The notes: a model not told the origin generated them from the letters alone. A stretch of 64,000 bases of DNA from Lentinula raphanica (GCA_027919835.1 JANVFP010000056.1:22501-86500), one strand, 5' to 3'. Counted from the stretch's first letter, positions 11,768-23,270 are shown. Numbers and translations: made by a program.

Positions 11768-14700
11768 TTGACCTGGTTCGTGCTTTACCAGAGGTGCTAA
11801 CTCTCAACGCGTCCGCTCTTTCTAATCTCAAGAAATCTTTCATCATACCTCTGTCTGCTAAAATCTCTACTATTACTTCTGATTACATTTCCATCTCTTT
11901 TGATTCTTTACTTGATTCCGGTTCTACTGATTGTTTTATTGATACTTCATTTGTTCGCCAAAAAAGAATTCCGACAAAACCTATCCTTACTCCGATCAAT
12001 CTCCGATTATTTGATGGTTCACTTTCTCCGACTCCGATCTCGGAATACGTTTCGTTATCGGTAGTTTTTCCTTCAAACGAGCAACTACCTCTGGACTTTT
12101 ATGTCACACCTTTGGATTCTTCTTGTAAAGCAGTTTTAGGATATAGTTTTCTCTCCTGCTGCAATCCGTCGATTGACTGGGTAGCGAAAACAATTACAAT
12201 CCGAACCACTGATCCAGTTTTATCACAGACGTCTTCTTCTGAGATACCCTCCGACGGATCGGAGGACTCAGAAAATCTTGATCCGACTCGATACCCTCGG
12301 TCACCTCCAGATGATCCTCTTCCTACAAGAGCTGGTCGATCTGCCTTCACCTCCCGTTCTCGTTTGAAACCTCGTCCTCTTTCGGACAAATTTCCTTTCG
12401 AACCATTGTATACTTATCCCTCCATTGTTCAAATGGCTTCAAAACTGGAATACTCCGGAGTCGATATAGCCTTGGTCGGTGCTACGGTTTTTCATCATGC
12501 CTGCAAGATGTCTGGTATGGAACCCCTTCTACTCTACGCTGTACACTCCGAAGTGGCGGCTAGAGCCTCTCAACCAGCACCGCCGACGGCGACGTCGGAC
12601 TCTAAATCTCCTCCTATTCCTGAAGCTTATCGGGATTTCGCTGATGTCTTCGACGAAGTCGAGTCAGAAGTGCTCCCAGAACATAGGTCTTACGACCTGA
12701 AGATTGATCTGGAGGAAGGTGTGGAACCTCCGATCGGAAGAATTTACCCTCTCTCCCCTCGTGAGCTGGAAGCTCTACGAGAATTCATCGACAAACAGTT
12801 GGTTAGCGGAGCTATTCGGCCTTTGTCTTCTCCTCATGGAGCTCCTGTTCTCTTTGTTCCGAAGAAGGATGGCTCTCTCCGACTCTGCGTCGACTTCCGA
12901 GGACTAAACCGCATCACCAAAAAAGATCGGTATCCTCTCCCACTCATTTCCGATTTGCTTGACGCCCCGAAAAAAGCGAAAATCTATACGAAGTTGGATC
13001 TCGCTCATGCTTATCATCTCGTTCGGATCGCCGACGGAGACGAATGGAAGACCACGTTCCGAACCCGATATGGGTCTTTCGAATGGCTGGTCATGCCGTT
13101 TGGTCTTACCAATGCTCCTGCTGTGTTTCAACGTTTCGTCAATGATATCTTTGCTGACTTACTCGATGTCTGTGTTATAGTCTATCTTGACGATATCCTC
13201 ATCTACTCCGACGATCCGACGGCGCATGAGGAGCATGTCAAAGAGGTTCTTCGACGTCTTCGCAAACACAAACTTTTCTGCAATCCGGCGAAATGTGAAT
13301 TCGGAATTGATACGGTTGAATATCTTGGGTATATTCTCTCCCCCGACGGACTTTCCATGGCCGAGGACAAAATCAAGGCTATCATCGATTGGCCGACGCC
13401 AAGGAAGGTTAAGGACATCCAGTCCTTCCTAGGTTTTGCGAATTTCTATCGTCGTTTTATTCACAATTACAGTGATATCGTCGTTCCGATGAACCGACTC
13501 ACTCGGAAGGATACTCCATGGGTCTGGACTTCGGAATGTCAAGATTCCTTCGATACGCTTAAGCACGCTTTCACTCATGCCCCTATTCTTTCTCATTGGG
13601 AACCTGATAAACCTCTTATTGTCGAAACAGATGCGTCGGATTATGCTCTAGCAGCTATCTTATCCATCGTCGGCGCCGATGGAGAAATTCATCCAGTGGC
13701 CTTCCTTTCTCGCACTTTCCATTCTGCTGAATTGAACTATGACACTCATGACAAGGAATTGCTAGCTATCTTCGAAGCTTTTAAAGCTTGGCGGCATTAC
13801 CTTGAAGGTTCGGGCACTCCGATCGACGTCGTTACTGATCACAAGAATCTGGAGTACTTCTCCACTACGAAGATTCTTACCCGACGGCAGGTCCGATGGT
13901 CCGAATACCTTCATCAGTTCAACTTCGTTATCCGTTTCCGTCCTGGAAAACTCGGTGCAAAACCTGACGCTATGACTAGACGATGGGACGTCTATCCCAA
14001 AGAGGGGGATATCGGCTACGCGCAAGTTAATCCTCACAATTTTAGACCCATATTCACTAATGATCAACTCACCACATCACTTCGTGCTACCTTCCTTGAA
14101 GGTCCTGTTCTTTGAGCGTCGGTTGTTATGGACTTTGAAGCAGTTCATCAATCGATCCGAGAACATTACTCCTCCGACGGCGAAGCGATGGCGGGATTGA
14201 AGTTGGTCGACGATCCTTCTAACCTCCGATGGACTATGGGTTTAGATGGTCTCTTGCGTTTGGATGGTCGAATCTACGTTCCGAACTTCGGAGATCTCAG
14301 GTTGCAGATCCTCCGATTCTTTCATGATCATCCTCTCTCTGGCCACTTTGGTCAGAATCGGACTCTCGAAGCTGTATGTCGTCAATATACCTGGCCAAAG
14401 GTACGAGAATTCGTTAAGGACTATGTTTCGTCTTGTACGATTTGCGGTCGGAATAAACCCCATCGGCATCGTCCCTACGGACTTCTCAAACCTCTCCCTG
14501 TGCCTTCTCGTCCTTGGGATTCAATCTCAATGGATTTTATCGAACAACTTCCTGACTCCAACGGCTACACCGCTATCTTGGTCGTAGTCGACCGTGCTTC
14601 CAAGCAAGCTATCTTCATTGCCTGTGACGACAAAATCACCTCCGAACAATTGGCGCAACTTTTCGTTATTCATGTCTTCTCTAAACATGGTGTTCCGAAT

Positions 14701-15603
14701 CATGTTACCTCCGACCGAGGATCGGAATTCATTTTGGCGTTTTTCCGAGCTTTAGGTCAAGCTTTGTCGATGGAATTGCACTATACGTCTGGTTATCATC
14801 CGGAAGCTGATGGTCAAACCGAACGAGTAAACCAAACTCTGGAGCAGTACATCCGGATCTATTGTTCTTATCAACAGGACGACTGGTCATCCCTTCATCC
14901 GATTGCGGAATTTGCTTATAACAACGCTCCTAACGCTTCTACTGGTCTTACTCCGTTCTTTGCTAACAAAGGCTACCATCCGGACATCACAGTCCGACCG
15001 GAGATTGATATTCGCTCCGACTTAGCCAAGGATTTCGTTGTTAATCTTGATGAGCTTCATACTTTTCTACGTGATGAAATCACTAATGCTCAAAAGAAAT
15101 ACAAGGAACAGGCTGATCGAAAACAAATTCCTCCGCCGGAGTTCTCTGTCGGATCGGAAGTCTTCATTCTAGCAAAATACATTAGATCCACTCGACCTAC
15201 AGCGAAGTTTGCAGAGAAGTATCTTGGACCTTTCACGGTTCTTGAGAAGATCGGCTCTCTCTCATACAAGATACAACTCCCCGATTATCTTCGTCGCATT
15301 CATCCTGTTTTCCACGTCTCACAACTCGAACCCTCCTATCCGAATCCGATTCCGAATCGGACCCAAACACCTCCACCTCCGATAGAGGTTGAAGGTGAAG
15401 TCGAGTATCTCGTTGCTGAAGTACTTGATTCAAAGCTGGACTGTCGGTTTAAACGTTGTCCCCTCCGGTACTTCATTAGATGGTCTGGTTATGAAGGCAC
15501 CGATGAGGAGTTCTCTTGGGTTGCTGCAGACGACATTCATGCCGACGAACTCATTCCGGCTTTTCACCTCCGATATCCAGACAAACCCGGACCTTTGACT
15601 TAG
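11731..15603 (+). pseudogene. pol: gypsy1 pol, split by one stop codon
   Basis: The frame encodes protease (LLDSGSTDCFID), reverse transcriptase (VIVYLDDILIYSDD), RNase H (IVETDASDYALA), integrase (zinc-binding HDHPLSGHFG...CTICG; catalytic MDF, SDRGSEF and GQTERVNQT) and a C-terminal chromodomain (RYFIRWSGYEGTDEEFSW). A TGA at 14113-14115 replaces the CGA found in gypsy2, again a CpG transition. It separates protease/RT/RNase H from the integrase. The first codon shown by homology is GTG at 11794, but the frame is open back to the frameshift hairpin. A copy with this break is unlikely to be autonomous. Confidence 0.9.
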
Positions 15604-15935
15604 CTATGTGTTCAATTTTATATCATTGATTTAGCTTCTGTTTTCATTGTTGTACTAACACTACACTTCGGTGTATTTTATTCAACACTCTCGGTATTTA
15701 TACTGATTGAGTATAAACGCGATGATAGCAAACTGAGCGTTTATATTTTTTCTTAAATTTTTCTAAGTCCATCCCGACGGATTTCCGTCGGTTTTATCGT
15801 CATTTTCATTACTATATCTACTTTACTATTATTCTCTCAGTTGGACTTCACAGTTAACAAGTTTTAGTATATACAAATTGGACTTCAAGAAAAAACCAAG
15901 AAATTTATATACAACAAGTTTTATTTATTAAAGTC
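15604..15935. other. gypsy1 non-coding stretch between pol and antisense frame
   Basis: AT-rich sequence between the pol stop and the convergent end of the antisense frame. It is closely related to 24557-24875 of gypsy2. Nothing else is seen. Confidence 0.6.
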
Positions 15936-16286
15936 CTACTCCTCAGCCTCCTCCGCCTTCCTCTTCTTTCCTTCCCGGACCTTCCGACGGCGTTCCTCCT
16001 CTTCGGCTTCCTCTGCTTCGCGTTGGAGCCTTTCCTCCTCCGCTTTGCGAGCCGCTTCCACTTCCTCCTTTTTTCTCTCCTCCGCCTCCTCCTCTTCGCG
16101 TCGGCGCCGATTTTCTTCTATCCGTCGTTGAGCTTCCTGTAATGCAGCTTCGTCGGCCTCCGCCTCTCGTCGACGACGTTCGGCGGCTGTCTCTTGGGTG
16201 CGGGGAAGGAAGATGACGAGTTCCTCCTCCCGACCGATGGTGGTGGTCGTGGTGATTGTACTAACGTTCGGCTGAGATCGGGACAT
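15936..16286 (-). CDS. Antisense accessory frame of gypsy1, internally deleted (116 aa)
   Basis: The ATG at 16286-16284 starts MSRSQPNVSTITTTTTIGRE, followed by a long Glu/Arg/Lys-rich coiled coil. It corresponds to the first part of the 381-residue antisense gene of gypsy2 (23316-24556). A deletion of roughly 0.9 kb removes the two introns, the acidic part, the cysteine cluster and the second coiled coil. The last Glu-Glu-stop is kept. A TTTTATA on the plus strand (TATAAAA when read on the minus strand) lies about 50 nt upstream. The protein is too reduced to carry the DNA-binding-like motif. Whether it is made is unknown. Confidence 0.55.
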   Translation of the reverse strand: MSRSQPNVSTITTTTTIGREEELVIFLPRTQETAAERRRREAEADEAALQEAQRRIEENRRRREEEEAEERKKEEVEAARKAEEERLQREAEEAEEEERRRKVREGKKRKAEEAEE

Positions 16287-16332
16287 GATGTAAGAGGGAA
16301 AATTTTGGCTAAGTCCCTCATTCACCTTCGGC

Positions 16333-16339
16333 TTTTATA
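16333..16339 (-). promoter_or_regulatory. TATA box of the antisense frame (gypsy1)
   Basis: TATAAAA on the minus strand, about 47 nt before the ATG of the antisense frame. It is kept at the same place in gypsy2 (23264-23270). Confidence 0.5.
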
Positions 16340-16540
16340 CTTTCGGATCGGCGCACGGACCATGCTACTTTAGGGCCGGTCGATTCGCGTTTGGATTTGA
16401 GACCACCATCAAAACGTTTTTCCAAATCGGGCACCCCGATTCCATCGTTCTAGAATCGGACCGACGGAGTCATGTGATCGGATCAACCTAGTCATCTGAT
16501 CGTGGTGATGGTGTCATCGGCTTTCGAGGGCTCAAGCCTA

Positions 16541-16550
16541 AGAGGGGGAT
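16541..16550 (+). other. gypsy1 polypurine tract
   Basis: AGAGGGGGAT ends two bases before the 3' LTR, the usual place for the plus-strand primer of LTR elements. The gypsy2 counterpart is 23053-23062. Confidence 0.7.
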
Positions 16551-16552
16551 AC

Positions 16553-17139
16553 TGTTACGACCATAATACTCGGAGCTCCGTTGGAGCTTCATTCGGCGGT
16601 TGGACTTAGAGATTTCCTGAATCTCTCTAGTCATGCCTAGCAGTGTCCGCCTTGTCCCTCCTTCCGATTCCGTCGGCGCATCGGTCTGGTCTTATACTTG
16701 ATTATGATCTTATTGTTTTATTCTCTGACAGCTCAGCTGACCTTTATATTGATTTACTTTACAATAGCTTATTGTCTTTCTCACCTCCGATGCTGTAGTA
16801 CCGAGATGTGTATCGTCTTATTGTACTTTAGATTAGACTGACTATCCGTACAGTATATAAGGAGCCTGTACATACTTACATACCTCAGTTTTAATATCAA
16901 CTTGGATTACCTCGTTAACGTTAACACTCACCTCTGTACTCTCAGTGTTGTCTTGATCGCTGATCATCGCCGACTCCGAACCTCCGTCGGACTTCGTACA
17001 CGTCGTACTCGTCCTCCTCTGCTCTCTTGGTTGAACACGGTAACGTGGCGAGGGTGTTGCTCAATAACAACACTAACATTCAACAATCCTCTGTGTCTCT
17101 GATCGGAGTTCCGACTCCGTCGGTGGCACGGTCCTAACA
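16553..17139 (+). repeat. gypsy1 3' LTR
   Basis: 587 bp, starting TGTTACG and ending CCTAACA, followed by the target duplication CACCG. Confidence 0.95.
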
Positions 17140-17187
17140 CACCGTGAAGTTCACAGCTTGTTTTAAAGTATCTTTACTGCTACAGGT

Positions 17188-17505
17188 GACGATTCACCGG
17201 AAAGCAAAAGCCGGAGTGTAGAAGGTGTAGGTGGGTTCAGAGGTTGGGAGTTTGGTTTTCTGGACCCTGATTCTGATGATGATAGGGATGGAGAGGAAGA
17301 AGGGTATGAGTACGACTTGGAGGTGTTTGGTCCTGGTTATACAGCAGCTGGGAGGTCCATGCTAAATCTACCTCGCTCGGTGTCAACTCAGTCGTCTGTA
17401 AAGTTTTCCGGCTCACATCTTCTGGATGACGGCAAGGAACGGACGACGGCGAGGAATAAGGATGACGGCGACGAACAGACAACGGCGACGAACGGACGAC
17501 GGTGA
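17188..17505 (+). pseudogene. Host gene cut by P1, 3' fragment
   Basis: The frame continues that of 5646-6335 with GAC GAT TCA CCG GAA. It encodes an acidic stretch (LDPDSDDDRDGEEEGYEY) and then FGPGYTAAGRSMLNL. From about 17435 the sequence turns into GACGGCGACGAACAG-like tandem repeats shared with other repeat regions of the window. The true 3' end of the gene therefore seems to be missing or replaced. Confidence 0.5.
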
Positions 17506-17521
17506 GGAATAACGAGATGAT

Positions 17522-17582
17522 ATGATTTGAGGGGTCAGGATATTGTTGAGGACCTCAACCAGATCCTGACCCCTCAAATCAT
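17522..17582. repeat. Near-perfect 61-bp hairpin
   Basis: Bases 17522-17551 (starting ATGATTTGAGGGG) pair with 17553-17582 at 28 of 30 positions around a single-base centre. No U-run or other terminator feature follows. It could be a remnant of a tiny palindromic element. Confidence 0.7.
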
Positions 17583-17950
17583 CCTATCCCTCCTTCTCCT
17601 TCCATTCTTCCCTTCCTCTTCTCCTTCTTCCTCTCCTTTCTCTTCCTCTTCCTCTTCATCTTCCACTTCCTATTCCTATTCCTATTCCTACTCCTCTCCA
17701 TCAACTCACCATTAAACATAACATGCCTTAAATTCTGCTGCAGTTCCTCGCTGAACTCGCGTTTTTGAGAAGAGCCTGCTGTAGTCTCTAGCAAGACTCA
17801 CGGTTAATGTCCTCTTAACTCTATACCTAATCATTCTACCCCTCCTTCTCCTTCCATTGTTATCTCTTCCTCTTCTCCTTCTCCTTCTTCATCTCCTTCC
17901 TCTTCCTCTTCCTTCTCCCTCTTCCTCACCTCTCTCTGCCTCCCATTCCA
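17583..17950 (+). repeat. Polypyrimidine tract
   Basis: Long C/T-only runs (CTCCTTCTCC-like) with few purines, broken at 17700-17830 by the dispersed repeat. Sequence of this kind can form triplex DNA. No gene is seen between 17506 and 18110. Confidence 0.6.
17731..17825 (+). repeat. Dispersed repeat, copy 2
   Basis: Near copy of 5131-5225, beginning AATTCTGCTGCAGTTCC. Confidence 0.6.
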
Positions 17951-18110
17951 TTCCACTCTACCCTCTCCCTTACCCCGCCTTCATCCATCATCAGGTCAAC
18001 TTGGTGGGGTACGAGTGACGTTGAGCTTTTCTGAACGGTCGGCAGGTCGTCGTCGACAACGATGACAAGTACAATGACAATGGGGACCAGTGAACATGAG
18101 GAGGGTATGA

Positions 18111-19516
18111 CAGCTGATACTGTAAAGCTTTTGTAAAAAGACCTGATGAGTTATCCAGGAGCTTTTGAAAATAGTTGTGACGACACAGAGGGGGCTCCAG
18201 AAATGGCTCCGGGGGGTGGGCATGCCTGTCACCACCTGTCACATCTGACCTATATTTACTGTTTTGGGTAATGAATAATTATCCAGATATTAAATAAGCG
18301 GTACATTTGTAAAAAATCCTGATAAACTATAAAAATTCAAAAAAACCCAAAAAAACCTAATTAGGTCAAATCGGGGTATGTAAACAAAATAGCCTTATAT
18401 GGTAAAAAATGCTGTAGGATCTATCTAGGTGCTAAAAATAGCCAAAAAAATCACTAAAAATGCTAAAAATATGTAGGGATGGTATATAGCCTATTGCAGA
18501 TCCAGGCATCCGAAAATTACCAAAAAAGGAAATTTTTCATGATGATGTCATCTTGTAGCAAAAAATCTGAAAAAAATCCTAAAAATAGTCAGAAAATTCG
18601 GGGGTGCCTTGTTGGCCCTGAAAATGCAAAATAAAAAAAAATACGCGACAAGTGTAAAATTTTTGTTACTCCAAATCATACCAAATCCACTATATAGTCA
18701 GTATATATAATGTATATGCTATATTTAGCATCCTAGTACCCTCATTAGGCTAAAAATAGAACTTAATCTCATCTGGTAGCAAAAAATCTGAAAAAATCAT
18801 AAAAAATACTCAAAAAATTTAGGGGTACCTCATTGGCCCTGAAAATGCAAAATAAAAAAATTTACACGACACAATTGAAAAACAACATCATTCCAAATCT
18901 TATCAAATTTACTATATAGTTAGTATATATTATGTATATACTATTTATAGCATCCCTAGTACCCTCAATCACTTATATCACTCAAGAATCCTACCAAACT
19001 GACAACATTGAGTAAATGTAATGTACATGGTATTTTTAGCACACCTGGTACCCTTAAAAACTCAGAACAATTTATATCACTCAATATGTTCAGTATACTT
19101 AGTACTCATCACATTTAACACACTAAAACTTGGAACAGTACTTATATGTATCATACTTAACACAGTTGGCAATGAAAATACTCAAAACAGTGTTATCAGT
19201 CACTATACTTAACACACTTAACAGTCAAAAAGTCGGAATAATGTTACTTGATATACATAACACACTCATTGTTATACTACAACACACTTATAACAACGAG
19301 TTTTGGGCGCTTATGGGTGCTTATTTGGTATTTTTGAGTCGAAATTCTTTAATAGCACACTCAATAATTTTTGTGTGGGGTTTATACTGTGTAAGGATGT
19401 TGTTTATATCATACTACACTTGATACAATTTGGAGAACTCAAGATTACAGCCTGTGGGGCTGGCTATATTGTGATCTTTTGTAATATAATAGTGTTTTAT
19501 GTAAATGTCAATGCAT
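18111..19516 (+). repeat. P2 left inverted arm
   Basis: About 1.4 kb, the reverse complement of 19811-21214 with very few differences. Confidence 0.85.
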
Positions 19517-19810
19517 ATGTCCATGTAATGCAAGTATACTGATAGTGGTTCATGAAGGAATGACTCCTACAGTCTACTAGAAGTGTCTGGACATGGTTCA
19601 GATACTCACTATGACTATTGGACTCTGTGATATATATGTACATGTTTCATTTACACTATAGATGTCTACACCTACATGTAACAATAGATGTCATATTCAA
19701 TGACCCCCATTACAGATCTCTTGGCTGTATCACATAGAGTTAGCATGGAATAGGTTGTAGGATGACTCTTTCCATGACCCAGTCGCAGTTTGACTTCATA
19801 ACATGGGTGT

Positions 19811-21214
19811 ATGCATTGACATTTACATAAAACACTGTTATATTACAAAAGATCACAATATAGCCAGCCCCACAGGCTGTAATCTTGAGTTCTCCAAATT
19901 GTATCAAGTGTAGTATGATATAAACAACATCCTTACACAGTATAAACCCCACACAAAAATTATTGAGTGTGCTATTGAAGAATTTCGACTCAAAAATACC
20001 AAATAAGCACCCATAAGCGCCCAAAACTCGTTGTTATAAGTGTGTTGTAGTATAACAATGAGTGTGTTATGTATATCAAGTAACATTATTCCGACTTTTT
20101 GACTGTTAAGTGTGTTAAGTATAGTGACTGATAACACTGTTTTGAGTATTTTCATTGCCAACTGTGTTAAGTATGATACATATAAGTACTGTTCCAAGTT
20201 TTAGTGTGTTAAATGTGATGAGTACTAAGTATACTGAACATATTGAGTGATATAAATTGTTCTGAGTTTTTAAGGGTACCAGGTGTGCTAAAAATACCAT
20301 GTACATTACATTTACTCAATGTTGTCAGTTTGGTAGGATTCTTGAGTGATATAAGTGATTGAGGGTACTAGGGATGCTATAAATACCATATACATAATAT
20401 ATACTAACTATATAGTAAATTTGATAAGATTTGGAATGATGTTGTTTTTCAATTGTGTCATGTAAATTTTTTTATTTTGCATTTTCAGGGCCAATGAGGT
20501 ACCCCTAAATTTTTTGAGTATTTTTTATGATTTTTTCAGATTTTTTGCTACCAGATGAGATTAAGTTCTATTTTTAGCCTAATGAGGGTACTAGGATGCT
20601 AAATATAGCATATACATTATATATACTGACTATATAGTGGATTTGGTATGATTTGGAGTAACAAAAATTTTACACTTGTCACGTATTTTTTTTTATTTTG
20701 CATTTTCAGGGCCAACAAGGCACCCCCGAATTTTCTGACTATTTTTAGGATTTTTTTCAGATTTTTTGCTACAAGATGACATCATCATGAAAAATTTCCT
20801 TTTTTGGTAATTTTCGGATGCCTGGATCTGCAATAGGCTATATACCATCCCTACATATTTTTAGCATTTTTAGTGATTTTTTTGGCTATTTTTAGCACCT
20901 AGATAGATCCTACAGCATTTTTTACCATATAAGGCTATTTTGTTTACATACCCCGATTTGACCTAATTAGGTTTTTTTGGGTTTTTTTGAATTTTTATAG
21001 TTTATCAGGATTTTTTACAAATGTACCGCTTATTTAATATCTGGATAATTATTAATTACCCAAAACAGTAAATATAGGTCAGATGTGACAGGTGGTGACA
21101 GGCATGCCCACCCCCCGGAGCCATTTCCGGAGCCCCCTCTGTGTTGTCACAACTATTTTCAAAAGCTCCTGGATAACTCATCAGGTCTTTTTACAAAAGC
21201 TTCACAGTATCCTG
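19811..21214 (-). repeat. P2 right inverted arm
   Basis: Inverted copy of 18111-19516. The high arm identity suggests a young insertion or gene conversion between arms. Confidence 0.85.
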
Positions 21215-21223
21215 TGGGTATGA

Positions 21224-22458
21224 TGAAGACAAGAATGGCTCGACCCGTCACATCTGCAACGACACATCTTGAACACCAACGAACGACCAACGAATGACCA
21301 ATAAACGACCAACGAACGACCAACGACAACGGCGAGGCAGATATCAAGAGGAGGTGAGGACAAGGAAAAACTTCCTGGCCTTGCAGGTGAGTCTGTCTTG
21401 TGTAGCCTGTGCCTCTCCCATCTCATACGAAACTCATCATAGCCTAACTTCAGAAACTCCTTGGGGTTGCCCCCCAACCCTCATCTGCAAACTCCTAGCC
21501 ATCACAGGCAACGCATGCCCAGCCCCTCATTTAGGCAAGGCTGCGTTGCCTATTTAGACCGTGTTTCTGCAGCCACACTGCATTGGACAACCCAACCACT
21601 TCGCCTTCCTCCACCTTCCGGCGTAACTCGCTCCTCCCTTCTCAACACACTCGCCTTCCCAGCGTAAAACTCAATAGTCGCCGCCGATGAACAAGCCCAG
21701 TTAGTTCTGCGTGGAGGGCTAACATGAGTTTGCTTTCATGAACCCTCTGGCTGGTGCCCTCTATTGACCTCACCCCTTCCTCTCCCAACTGTCCAAGTTG
21801 GCGATTGAAAAATTTCCGGAGAAATTCACTCTCGTCGCAACACCATTTCTTCACCCCAAACTTTGCTGCAATTCCAAGCTGAACTCGCGGTTTCGGGAAG
21901 AGAGTTCGTTCAGAACCGGCAGCTATTAATGGTCATTGGCCTCAATCACCCTCACGTTGTCATAGTAGAGGTCCAAAATCTGCCACTGATGCTCCAGCTC
22001 CTACGTAACGCACTCACCCCATGCTCCTTTCTCATCATCAACATCCTCCTCAGCACCCTACCTCCATCTCACCCTCATCTCACCATCACACTTTCACCTT
22101 ACCACGATGCACTCGAGCGCTCCTGTATACCTCTGTATTCGTCATTTGTCATTCACGTTTGTCGTCGATCATTGTCAGTTGTTCATTGTTGATCATCATT
22201 CATCGTTGTTCGTAGTTCGTCGCCATTCATCATTCATTGTTCAACGTCGTTCATCATTCATATTCATTGTTTGTTGTTCATTGTTCGCTGTTTGTTGTTC
22301 GGTGGTTTGTCTTCATTTGTCCAATTCATTGACGTTTTGTTGTTCGTATTCATTGTTTGTCATTCATCACCGTTTGTTTTCGTTATTCGCATTCATCATT
22401 TGTTGTTTGTCGTCGTTTCTTTGGTGTTTCACGATCATTCACATAGAACCGGTATATT
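21224..22458. other. Intergenic repeats between P2 and gypsy2
   Basis: No recognisable gene. 21265-21330 holds CGAACGACCAA-type tandem units. About 21846-21910 resembles the dispersed repeat of 5131. 22130-22440 is made of degenerate TTCATTGTTCGTTG-like units, complementary in character to the units at 5343. Short open frames here have no coding look. Confidence 0.5.
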
Positions 22459-22463
22459 GCTAC

Positions 22464-23050
22464 TGTTAGGACCGTGCCACCGACGGAGTCGGAGCTCCGA
22501 TCAGAGACACAGAGGATTGTTGAACGTTGGTGTTGTTATTGAGCAACACCCTCGCCACGTTACCGTGTTCAACCAAGAGAGCAGAGGAGGACGAGTACAA
22601 CGTGTACGAAGTCCGACGGAGGTTCGGAGTCGGCGATGATCAACGATCAAGACGACACCGAGAGCACAGAGGTGAGTGTTAACGTTAACGAGGTAATCCA
22701 AGTTGATATTAAAACTGAGGTATGTAAGTATGTACAGGCTCCTTATATACTGTACGGATAGTCAGTCTAATCTAAAGTACAATAAGACGATACACATCTC
22801 GGTACTACAGCATCGGAGGTGAGAAAGACAATAAGCTATTGTAAAGTAAATCAATATAAAGGTCAGCTGAGCTGTCAGAGAATAAAACAATAAGATCATA
22901 ATCAAGTATAAGACCAGACCGATGCGCCGACGGAATCGGAAAGAGGGACAAGGCGGACACTGCTAGGCATGACTAGAGGGATTCAGGAAATCTCTAAGTC
23001 CAATCGCCGAGTGAAGCTCCGACGGAGCTCCGAAGATTATGGTCGTAACA
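22464..23050 (-). repeat. gypsy2 3' LTR
   Basis: 587 bp. I could find no difference from the other LTR at 30554-31140. Confidence 0.95.
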
Positions 23051-23052
23051 GT

Positions 23053-23062
23053 ATCCCCCTCT
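23053..23062 (-). other. gypsy2 polypurine tract
   Basis: Reads AGAGGGGGAT on the minus strand, two bases from the 3' LTR. Confidence 0.7.
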
Positions 23063-23263
23063 TAGGCTTGAGCCCTCGAAAGCCGATGACATCATCACCA
23101 CGATCAGATGACTAGGTTGATCCGATCACATGACTCCGTCGGTCCGATTCTAGAACGATGAAATCGGGGTGCCCGATTCGGAAAAACGTGTTGATGGTGG
23201 TCTCAAATCCAAACGCGAATCGACCGGCCCTAAAGTAGCATGGTCCGTGCGCCGATCCAAAGG

Positions 23264-23270
23264 TATAAAA
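23264..23270 (+). promoter_or_regulatory. TATA box of the antisense accessory gene (gypsy2)
   Basis: TATAAAA 52 nt upstream of the ATG at 23316, inside the internal region between the polypurine tract and the antisense gene. It is conserved in gypsy1. Confidence 0.55.

Larger units (their letters stand above)
9352..17139 (+). mobile_element. gypsy1: Ty3/gypsy chromovirus, decayed copy (7788 bp)
   Basis: The element is bounded by 587-bp LTRs that start TGTTACG and end CCTAACA, with the 5-bp target duplication CACCG (9347-9351 and 17140-17144). It holds gag, a pol with protease, RT, RNase H, integrase and chromodomain, and a shortened antisense frame near the 3' LTR. It carries one single-base deletion and two CGA-to-TGA stops relative to gypsy2. 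It sits inside the right arm of P1, so it is younger than P1. Confidence 0.95.
6336..17186. mobile_element. Foldback element P1 (3.06 kb), interrupted by gypsy1
   Basis: Two arms of about 1.4 kb are inverted copies of each other around a spacer of about 290 bp (7693-7984). The left end starts CAGCTGATGTTGTAAAG. The right end read inward is CCTGTAGCAGTAAAG. Flanks GAACGATTC (6327-6335) and TGACGATTC (17187-17195) agree at 7 of 9 positions and look like a decayed 9-bp target duplication inside a host gene. No transposase is encoded, so P1 is non-autonomous. The right arm was later split at 9351/17140 by gypsy1, whose 5-bp duplication is CACCG. Without gypsy1 the element is about 3058 bp. P2 and P3 are relatives. 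Confidence 0.8.
18111..21214. mobile_element. Foldback element P2 (3104 bp)
   Basis: Arms 18111-19516 and 19811-21214 are inverted copies. The left end begins CAGCTGATACTGTAAAGC. The right end read inward is CAGGATACTGTGAAGC. Flanks AGGGTATGA (18102-18110) and TGGGTATGA (21215-21223) match at 8 of 9 positions. The spacer (19517-19810) is related to that of P1 but lies in the opposite orientation. No protein longer than about 100 residues is encoded, and the small frames in one arm are mirrored in the other. Confidence 0.85.

Noticed and set aside
11794..11796. GTG as a true start codon for pol
   Set aside because: GTG starts are not expected in fungal nuclear genes, and the frame is open upstream through the gag stop, so frameshifting is the better explanation.
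19021..20306. Paired small frames (for example starting MYMVFLAHLVPLKTQNN) in both arms of P2
   Set aside because: They are identical because the arms are inverted copies; the sequence is AT-rich and non-coding in character.
18111..21214. Mutator-like (MULE) classification of the foldback elements from the 9-bp duplications
   Set aside because: Possible, but the ends match the KDZ element K better, so MULE is kept only as an alternative.
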